DNA of 64,000 bases from the NCBI RefSeq assembly GCF_001665685.1, contig NZ_LZTB01000011.1:229393-293392 (forward strand), given 5' to 3'. This document shows positions 57,970 to 64,000 of this stretch, piece after piece (position 1 is the first letter of the stretch; the number at the start of each line of letters is the position of its first letter). Below the pieces are notes generated by a model, which worked only from the letters and a program-made list of their open reading frames with translations, made no database searches and had not been told where the DNA came from. The DNA comes from Mycobacterium sp. 852013-50091_SCH5140682 (GTDB lineage Bacteria; Actinomycetota; Actinomycetes; Mycobacteriales; Mycobacteriaceae). A program made the translations under genes and the position numbers.

Positions 57970-59373
57970 GTGGCGAAGACATTCGCGGGCGCCCGACTCA
58001 GACGGCTCCGAGACGAGCAAGGCCTCACGCAGGTCGCGCTGGCACGCGCGCTAGGCCTGTCCACCAGCTACGTGAACCAGCTGGAGAACGACCAGCGACC
58101 GATCACCGTCCCGGTGTTGCTCGCGCTCTCCGAGCGATTCGACCTACCGACGCATTACTTCGCACCCGACGCCGACGCGCGCCTTATCTCGGACCTCCGC
58201 GAAATCCTCACCGACTCAACCGCCGCGCAGATCGAAGAGCTGGTCGCCCGGATGCCCGAAACGGCCCAGACCATCGTGAGCTTGCATCGGCGCCTGCACG
58301 ACGCCACCGCCGAATTGGAGGCCGTGCACGACCGGGCGAGCCGCGACGTGCAGACCGGCGCCCAGCAGCCCATGCCGTTCGAAGAAGTGCGCGACTTCTT
58401 CTACGACCGCCGCAACCACATCGACGCGCTCGACCGCGCGGCCGAAGAATTGTTCGCGACGCACCGATTGCAGATCGGCGGCCTGGACAGCCAGCTGGCT
58501 GATCTGCTGTCCACCGAGTTCGGTATCACCGTGGTGGTCGACGACGGCGGCATCCTGGGCCCGAACGCAAAACGCCGGTACCACAGCGATGCCCGCACCC
58601 TTCATGTCGCGCGATGGCTGCTGCCCGGCCAGCGGGCATTTCAGCTGGCGACCCAGATCGCATTGCTGTCGCACGCGGATCTCATCGATGCCATCGTCGA
58701 GACCGACGACCAGTTGAGTTCAGAGTCAAAGGATGTCGCGCGGATCGGGCTGGCGAACTACTTTGCCGGCGCGCTGCTGCTGCCGTACCGGATGGTGCTG
58801 TCGGCCGCCGAGGAATTGCGCTACGACATCGACCAACTCGCGCGGCGATTCGAGGTCGGATTCGAAACCGTGTGCCATCGGCTGTCGACGTTGCAGCGGC
58901 CGGACGCGCGCGGCATCCCGTTTATCTTCGTCCGTACCGACAGCGCCGGGAACATTTCAAAACGACAGTCCGCCACGGCATTCCACTTCTCCCGGGTGGG
59001 CGGGAACTGTCCACTGTGGGTGGTGCACCACGCCTTTTCCCGGCCCGGTCAATTCCTGACGCAGGTGGCCCAAATGCCCGATGGCCGTAGCTACTTCTGG
59101 ATCGCCAAGACCTCGACGTCGACACCGAGCCGATATCTCGGCGCTTCCAAGAGTTTTGCGATCGGCCTCGGTTGCGATCTCGCGCATGCCCACAAGCTGG
59201 TGTATTCGGTCGGGGTCGATCTCGACGATCCCGAGGCCACGGTGCCGATCGGTGCCGGCTGCCGGATCTGCGATCGGCCCGCCTGTCCGCAACGCGCCTT
59301 CCCGTACGTCGGGCGCCCCGTTCAGATAGACCCACAGACCAGTAGCAATCTGCCGTACTCGGGCACCCGCTAG
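57970..59373 (+). CDS. prpR: Propionate-responsive regulator PrpR (XRE / short-chain acyl regulator)
   Basis: A 467-residue regulator. The helix-turn-helix is at 8-62 (LRRLRDEQGLTQVALARALG then STSYVNQLEN). An ImmA/IrrE-like domain lies around 150-290, but without an HExxH zinc motif. The carboxy-terminal DUF2083 domain carries Cys402, Cys431, Cys434 and Cys439. M. tuberculosis PrpR (Rv1129c) binds an Fe-S cluster and acyl-CoA and activates prpDC. The start is GTG 57970. The gene is divergent from prpD and convergent with metE. Confidence 0.93.
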   Translation: MAKTFAGARLRRLRDEQGLTQVALARALGLSTSYVNQLENDQRPITVPVLLALSERFDLPTHYFAPDADARLISDLREILTDSTAAQIEELVARMPETAQTIVSLHRRLHDATAELEAVHDRASRDVQTGAQQPMPFEEVRDFFYDRRNHIDALDRAAEELFATHRLQIGGLDSQLADLLSTEFGITVVVDDGGILGPNAKRRYHSDARTLHVARWLLPGQRAFQLATQIALLSHADLIDAIVETDDQLSSESKDVARIGLANYFAGALLLPYRMVLSAAEELRYDIDQLARRFEVGFETVCHRLSTLQRPDARGIPFIFVRTDSAGNISKRQSATAFHFSRVGGNCPLWVVHHAFSRPGQFLTQVAQMPDGRSYFWIAKTSTSTPSRYLGASKSFAIGLGCDLAHAHKLVYSVGVDLDDPEATVPIGAGCRICDRPACPQRAFPYVGRPVQIDPQTSSNLPYSGTR

Positions 59374-59448
59374 GAGTGGACGCGACGTCCGGCCGTCGTG
59401 CCGCCGACGAACGCGTTCACCGGCGACACGACGGATCGCAGACCCTCG

Positions 59449-61722
59449 TCAGCTCGAGCGCACCGCCGCGGCCGCGGCGACCAGATGCCGCAGCGAAGCC
59501 GTCACCTCCGGCGTGGTCCGGGTCTTCAGGCCACAGTCAGGATTCACCCAGAGACGTTCAGCAGGAACGGATTTCAGTGCCTCACGCAACGACGCCGTGA
59601 TCTCATCGACTCCCGGTACCCGCGGCGAGTGGATGTCGTAGACGCCGGGGCCGACGCTGTTCGCGAAGCCGACATCGTTGAGATCGCCGAGCACTTCCAT
59701 GTGCGAACGCGCGGCCTCGATCGAGGTCACGTCGGCGTCCAGGTCGGCGATCGCGCCGATCACCTCACCGAACTCCGAATAGCACAGGTGCGTGTGGATC
59801 TGGGTCGAGTCCGCGACACCGGAGGTCGACAGCCGGAACGCGTCGACCGCCCACCGCAGGTAATCGTGTTTGTCCTTGTACCGCAACGGCAGCAGCTCAC
59901 GCAGCGCCGGCTCGTCGACCTGGATGATCGCGATGCCCGCGGACTGCAGATCGACCGTCTCGTCTCGAATCGCCAGCGCCACTTGAGCGGCAGTCTGGGC
60001 GAGCGGTTGGTCATCACGGACGAACGACCACGCCAAAATGGTCACCGGACCGGTGAGCATGCCCTTGACCGGCTTGTCGGTGAGCGACTGCGCGTACGTG
60101 ATCCACTCGACCGTCATCGGTTTGGGCCGGGCCACGTCGCCGTACAAGATCGGCGGCCGCACGCACCGGCTGCCGTAGGACTGCACCCAGCCGTTCTGGG
60201 TCGCGAAGAAACCGTCGAGCTGCTCGGCGAAGTACTGCACCATGTCATTGCGCTCGGGCTCGCCGTGCACGAGGACGTCCAGGCCCAACTGCTCCTGCAA
60301 CGTGATGACATCGGCGATCTCGGCCTTCATCCGACGCTCGTACTCCGCCGCATCGATCTTGCCGGACCGCAGGTCGGCGCGAGCCACCCGGATGGCCGAG
60401 GTCTGCGGATACGACCCGATCGTGGTGGTGGGCAGGACAGGCAGCTTCAGCCGACCCTGCTGCGCCGCTCGGCGCTCGTCGGCCGGGCCACGCTTGGCGC
60501 CCGACGCCAGGATGGCCGCGATGCGTGCCCGGACCTCGCCGTTGTTGAGCCGTGGATCGGACTTTCGTGACGCGATGGCCGCGTTGGACGCCGCGATCTC
60601 GGCCGAGATGGCATCGCGGCCGTCCTTGAGCCCACGCGCAAGGGTGGTCACCTCACCGACCTTCTCGGATCCGAAGGCCAGCCAGCTGCGCAACGCCGCA
60701 TCGATGTCATCCTCGGCTTCGAGGGTGTACGGCACGTGCAGCGTCGAGCACGAGGTCGAGACCGCCACTGCCCCAGCACTTTTCCACACGCTTGTCAGCT
60801 CGTCGATGGCGCTTTCGAGGTCGGTACGCCAGATGTTGCGACCATCCACCACTCCGGCCACCAACAACTTCTCGGCGAGTTCCGGGACCGCGGCCACCGC
60901 AGCGCCCGAGCCCGCCACCAAGTCGACCCCGACCGCCTCGATCGAAGTCCGCGCCAACGCGGGCAGAGCATCGGTGAGCTCACCGAAGTAGGTGGCGACA
61001 AACAGCGAAGGCCGCTTGGTCAGCGCGCCGAGCCGGGCATAAGTGCGCTCGGCCAACTCGGCGGCGTCGTGCAAGATGTCGGTCACCAGCACGGGCTCGT
61101 CGAGCTGCACCCAGGCGACGCCCTTGTCGGCGAGCAGTTCCAGCAGCTCGGCGTACACCTCGACCAGCTCGTCGAGCCGGGCGATCGGGGCGGTGCCACC
61201 GTTCACGGCCTTCGACAGTGCCAAGAACGTGATCGGGCCGACGATCACGGGCCGCGCCGGAACACTTTGGGCAGCAGCCTCTTCCAGCTCGCCGAGCACC
61301 TTGGCCGGATCGAGCGCGAAGGTGGTACCTGGCCCGATCTCGGGGACGATGTAGTGGTAGTTGGTGTCGAACCACTTCGTCATCTCCAATGGCGCGATCT
61401 CGTCGTTGCCACGCGCGGCCGCGAAGTAGCGATCCAGGTCGTCAGCCACGCCGGCCACCCGGGGTGGCAGCGCACCCACAAGTACAGCGGTGTCGAGCAC
61501 CTGGTCGTAGTACGAGAAGGTGTTGACCGGGACGGAGTCCAGGCCCGCCGCGACGAGCGACGCCCAGGTGTCGCGGCGCAGCGTGGCGGCGACGGACTCG
61601 AGTTCTGCGCGGTCGATGCGGCCCGCCCAGTACTTTTCGACTGCGCGCTTGAGTTCGCGGTTCGGGCCGATGCGCGGAGACCCGAGAATGGTGGCGGTGA
61701 AAGGTACAGCGGTTGTGCTCAT
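59449..61722 (-). CDS. metE: Cobalamin-independent methionine synthase
   Basis: A 757-residue double-barrel enzyme transferring methyl from 5-methyltetrahydrofolate to homocysteine. The zinc ligands are in [13 protein letters not shown] (His, Cys) and [11 protein letters not shown] (Cys). The amino-terminal [18 protein letters not shown] and [13 protein letters not shown] are hallmarks. ATG 61722 has GAGGAC upstream; ATG 61755 is weaker. Expression is probably repressed by B12 through the riboswitch at 61863-62035. Orthologue of Rv1133c, again beside the prp genes. Confidence 0.95.
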   Translation of the reverse strand: MSTTAVPFTATILGSPRIGPNRELKRAVEKYWAGRIDRAELESVAATLRRDTWASLVAAGLDSVPVNTFSYYDQVLDTAVLVGALPPRVAGVADDLDRYFAAARGNDEIAPLEMTKWFDTNYHYIVPEIGPGTTFALDPAKVLGELEEAAAQSVPARPVIVGPITFLALSKAVNGGTAPIARLDELVEVYAELLELLADKGVAWVQLDEPVLVTDILHDAAELAERTYARLGALTKRPSLFVATYFGELTDALPALARTSIEAVGVDLVAGSGAAVAAVPELAEKLLVAGVVDGRNIWRTDLESAIDELTSVWKSAGAVAVSTSCSTLHVPYTLEAEDDIDAALRSWLAFGSEKVGEVTTLARGLKDGRDAISAEIAASNAAIASRKSDPRLNNGEVRARIAAILASGAKRGPADERRAAQQGRLKLPVLPTTTIGSYPQTSAIRVARADLRSGKIDAAEYERRMKAEIADVITLQEQLGLDVLVHGEPERNDMVQYFAEQLDGFFATQNGWVQSYGSRCVRPPILYGDVARPKPMTVEWITYAQSLTDKPVKGMLTGPVTILAWSFVRDDQPLAQTAAQVALAIRDETVDLQSAGIAIIQVDEPALRELLPLRYKDKHDYLRWAVDAFRLSTSGVADSTQIHTHLCYSEFGEVIGAIADLDADVTSIEAARSHMEVLGDLNDVGFANSVGPGVYDIHSPRVPGVDEITASLREALKSVPAERLWVNPDCGLKTRTTPEVTASLRHLVAAAAAVRSS

Positions 61723-61839
61723 GACGACGTCCTCAACGTGCGACGGGATGGTCACCGCCAGGAGGCGTCGAGCCGAGTACGGTCACCCGCCACGAGTGAA
61801 CCGCATTCGGCCACTGCCCATTCCGCGAGGCGGTGAACC

Positions 61840-61860
61840 ACCGGGCGCGGCGCGCCCGGT
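61840..61860 (-). promoter_or_regulatory. GC hairpin, possible riboswitch expression platform
   Basis: ACCGGGCGCG and its mirror CGCGCCCGGT form a 10-bp stem with almost no loop, so only 7-8 pairs can close. It lies just downstream of the cobalamin aptamer and 118 bases before metE. There is no T-run, so termination would be non-canonical; it may pair with aptamer sequence as an antiterminator partner. Confidence 0.4.
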
Positions 61861-61862
61861 AC

Positions 61863-62035
61863 GGCTGGCAGGTCTTCGGACTCGCAGGCTCGCACGAGAT
61901 CTCGTGCACCTAGTGGCCGTCGCTTCCCAGCCGCAGTTACCTGCGGGCCAGTGCTGATGACGGCGGTCGTTCCTGCATACCGCTGCGGGACAGTCCCGGA
62001 TTCTCACCGGGTTCCCTCTCACGTCGCACCTGTCT
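61863..62035 (-). ncRNA. Cobalamin riboswitch upstream of metE
   Basis: On the minus strand, GAGGGAACCCGGTGAGAATC is followed by CGGGACTGTCCCGCAGCGG, the conserved aptamer core. The B12 box GAGTCCGAAGACCTGCCAGC closes the element at 61865-61884. B12 binding switches off metE in mycobacteria when the cobalamin-dependent MetH can act. Boundaries are approximate. Confidence 0.93.
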
Positions 62036-62130
62036 GAGCGTGCGGCGTTCGATGTCGGCACGGGCCTGGACCTGCACCGACAAACCAGCTGCGTCGCCCA
62101 GACTACCCGTTGCCGGGTTGTGAGCACCGC

Positions 62131-62805
62131 TCACCGAGGCATTGCGGCCTTGATCTTGTCGACGATGTCGGCGGCCTGGGTGACCGACGAGCCGTCCGGC
62201 TTGCAGGCCTGAACGTCCATGACCAGGTTGGCGGCGACGGCCAGTGCACGCTGGCAGGCCCGGGTCTGATCACCGTTGACGCGGGTGAACGGCATGGTGA
62301 GCTCGGAATCGGTCTTGGTGAGGTCGCCGCTGGTCCACCTGGGCAGCGGCTGTCCGTTGAGGGTGATGTTCACGTGGTGGTTGGTGCACTTGGACCAGCG
62401 GTCTGCCGACTGGTTGAGGAAATCGGTGGCGTCCTGCGCCGACGGGAAGATGACCACCGACTGCACCACCAGGTTGTTCCAGTCGTCGGTGTCGGGTGCT
62501 CGCAGCAGCACCTGCCGCATGGCCGTCCACTTGGTGCCGTAGATGGCCGATTCGTCAACCTGCCACGCGCCCAAGCAGTTCAGGTTGGGCAGCAGGTTGC
62601 GATGGTCACCCATCTCGGTGACCGGCGGGTGCGCCACCATCCCTTCGGTTCCCATCAGCGTGTTGATCGCGTCGGTGCTGAGCAGCAGCCCCTCAAGCGC
62701 AGAGGCGGGCACGTCCTTCGGCGGACCTTGGGCCTTGTCGCCGTTGCCGGCACACGCAGATGCCAACAGCACAAGCATGAGCAACGAAATAGCAAGCCGG
62801 ATCAC
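62131..62805 (-). CDS. PknH-type sensor-domain lipoprotein, second copy
   Basis: A 224-residue exported protein with signal peptide and lipobox LLASAC (Cys18). The mature part matches the PknH extracellular sensor domain: LLLSTDAINTLMGTEGM, VVIFPSAQDATDFLNQSADR, and four cysteines (NLNC, WSKC, TRAC, VQAC) for two disulfides. A conserved Trp/Pro loop LPRWTSGDL is present. The start is GTG 62805. It is a stand-alone sensor without a kinase domain, paralogous to 50809-51477. It lies upstream of the metE riboswitch on the same strand. Confidence 0.85.
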   Translation of the reverse strand: MIRLAISLLMLVLLASACAGNGDKAQGPPKDVPASALEGLLLSTDAINTLMGTEGMVAHPPVTEMGDHRNLLPNLNCLGAWQVDESAIYGTKWTAMRQVLLRAPDTDDWNNLVVQSVVIFPSAQDATDFLNQSADRWSKCTNHHVNITLNGQPLPRWTSGDLTKTDSELTMPFTRVNGDQTRACQRALAVAANLVMDVQACKPDGSSVTQAADIVDKIKAAMPR

Positions 62806-62900
62806 AGTTGTCCTTACTGAAGGCGCGCATCAGCGCGCTGGGTGAGTACCTGTCGAACGTGGCGAATACCGGCTGAGAAGGGTGTGTCGGATGAACGCCG

Positions 62901-63479
62901 TCAGGCGTGCGTGCCCGCGGCGGCGCAGGCCATCTGCGCGTTGCTGGCGTCGTTGTTGAGTTGCGTGGCCGTGTCATTCAGCGACTGGCCACCGGTGCGC
63001 AGCCCCATTTTCAGCAGAAGCTTCGTGGCTCCGAAGGACCACGACCGCATCGGGTTGGCGATGTCGGGCGAAAGTCCCGGTGTCCCAGCGGCACTCATGG
63101 CCGTCGCGGCGGCTTCGCGCAGCGCGGTCCGACCGCTGGTGTTCGTGGTGCTGATGGTCGGATCCCCGTAGTCGGGGCGATCCAGGCCTTCGATCGAATC
63201 CGCGAAATCGCCGTAATACGTCGACGCGGAGTCCAGAGCATTGGCGAACTGCGAACACGCCGTGACCGCAGGCGCACCCGGGTCGTCCGTCGTGGACACC
63301 GGCATGGACACCGGACCGGCGGCAGGCACACCGGCAGTGACCGGAGGCAAGTCGGGAACGGCAGGAGCCGCAGGCCCCGGAGCACCCGACGCATCTGCAG
63401 GGTCCGCGACCGCAGCGGGCATGCCTGCCAACCCAATGCCGAACGCAATGAGCAGCGACGCAAACCCTCGCTCGTACAC
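62901..63479 (-). CDS. Secreted hypothetical protein
   Basis: A 192-residue exported protein. The signal peptide has a core FASLLIAFGIGLAGM and probable cleavage after AVA. A Pro/Ala-rich linker of about 50 residues is followed by a helical domain with two cysteines (VTACSQFANALDSASTYYGD and NAQMACAAAG). GTG 63479 has TGAGG 9 bases upstream; an ATG at 63566 would put about 29 residues before the signal, so I rejected it. The two-cysteine helical domain recalls small secreted mycobacterial proteins. The function is unknown. Confidence 0.65.
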   Translation of the reverse strand: MYERGFASLLIAFGIGLAGMPAAVADPADASGAPGPAAPAVPDLPPVTAGVPAAGPVSMPVSTTDDPGAPAVTACSQFANALDSASTYYGDFADSIEGLDRPDYGDPTISTTNTSGRTALREAAATAMSAAGTPGLSPDIANPMRSWSFGATKLLLKMGLRTGGQSLNDTATQLNNDASNAQMACAAAGTHA

Positions 63480-63960
63480 CTGAGACGACCTCAAAGCTTC
63501 CTCCGTCAGTCCGTTGACAATTCTGGCGCCAGGCGCCCACTTTCGGCTTCCGCGCGTCATCGACACGTCCGCCTTACCCCCAGGACCTCACTCACGGTCG
63601 GTGGTTCAGATGTCCAAAAGGTGAACAGTCGGGTAACCGATCACATCGAGATGCCATCCATCCCGTGCCAGCGGTGTCGAACCCCGGCGGCCGCCGGTAG
63701 ACCTTCCTTCTAACTGCGCTGTTCCTTATATATATGTGGCGCATGGCAGGTAGAAGGGGTGTTGCGGATTGCCCACTAGATGGGAACGTGGCCCGAATTG
63801 TTGGCCGCTCGTTCACCGTTTGGAAACTCGACCCGTCCATGATTCGACGCGACAGATACCCGGTAGTACCGGGATCCGAAGCTCTATGTCGTTCCCCGGA
63901 TTTCAACCACGAGAGGCGCATAAACCCGCATGTTGAATCGTTTCGCCACCCTGGCTGCTG
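63480..63960. other. 481-bp region without a supported gene
   Basis: I see no gene I can support. An AT-rich patch TTATATATATG at 63724-63734 stands out. The minus-strand open frame covering 63592-63999 begins in adapter sequence and has no family motif. Confidence 0.6.
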
Positions 63961-64000
63961 TTGTGTCTTATACACATCTGACGCTGCCGACGATCGCATA
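63961..64000. other. Illumina Nextera adapter contamination at contig end
   Basis: From 63966, TCTTATACACATCT then GACGCTGCCGACGA is identical to the end of the reverse complement of the Nextera Read 1 adapter (mosaic end plus primer site). 63961-63965 matches it at three of five bases. The last seven bases, TCGCATA, occupy the i5 index position. Translated on the minus strand it gives SAASDVYK, a well-known contaminant peptide. This is library sequence, not chromosome. Confidence 0.95.

Noticed and set aside
63592..63999. A minus-strand ORF at the window end
   Set aside because: Its first residues are translated from Nextera adapter (SAASDVYK); the rest shows no family similarity.

Overview
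This window is high-GC actinobacterial DNA that I read as a non-tuberculous Mycolicibacterium/Mycobacterium chromosome. The main reason is gene order. clpP2-clpP1-tig-lipP-nei1-(DsbA-like)-pepN-DUF5130-HNH-glbO-aglA-hypothetical-thioesterase-gdh-ettA-ssbB-plsB2-plsC-WS/DGAT follows, from memory, M. tuberculosis Rv2460c to Rv2484c. The prpR/prpD/prpC/metE block follows Rv1129c to Rv1133c. Mycobacterium-type families (DUF732, EspC-like and WXG proteins, PknH sensor lipoproteins, CtaJ) agree. GTG/TTG starts and 1-4 bp stop/start overlaps are common.

Layout. 1-2660: ClpP protease and trigger factor, two divergent tRNAs (Pro, Gly) and an intrinsic terminator. 2823-7114: accessory block beside tRNA-Gly, with a 1216-residue zinc-metallopeptidase-like giant protein and a frameshifted conserved gene. 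7357-12706: lipP, a DUF1542-type membrane protein, a Na+/H+ antiporter, a lipoprotein and Nei1. 12803-22804: a ten-gene metabolic insert where rpiB would be expected. It has a leftward GntR / NCS1 permease / fungal-type cytosine deaminase / 2OG-oxygenase arm and a rightward amino-acid ABC transporter / N-acyl-D-amino-acid deacylase / enolase-superfamily arm, around a control region with a perfect AT-rich palindrome. 22826-46499: conserved core (mycothiol-linked DsbA-like enzyme, PepN, cytochrome oxidase subunit CtaJ, truncated haemoglobin, alpha-glucosidase, NAD-glutamate dehydrogenase, EttA, SSB paralogue, CopD-CtaG fusion, and a glycerolipid operon plsB2-plsC-WS/DGAT). 46635-54252: accessory DNA after tRNA-Arg, with a universal stress protein, a membrane protein, an orphan type VII secretion substrate pair, a PknH-sensor lipoprotein, a DHFR-like reductase and a flavin monooxygenase. 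54310-62035: methylcitrate cycle genes prpDBC, their divergent regulator prpR, and metE behind a cobalamin riboswitch. 62131-63479: two exported proteins. 63961-64000 is not genomic: it matches Illumina Nextera adapter plus index bases, so the window ends at a contig end.

Points most worth a second look: the orphan metallopeptidase protein and its possible tRNA-linked insertion; a dispersed palindromic element (two 59-bp copies plus one related copy), every copy lying between convergent genes; the orphan type VII pair; the two-arm catabolic insert with its operator-like palindrome; and the adapter contamination. Comparisons with M. tuberculosis and with protein families are from memory; no search was run.
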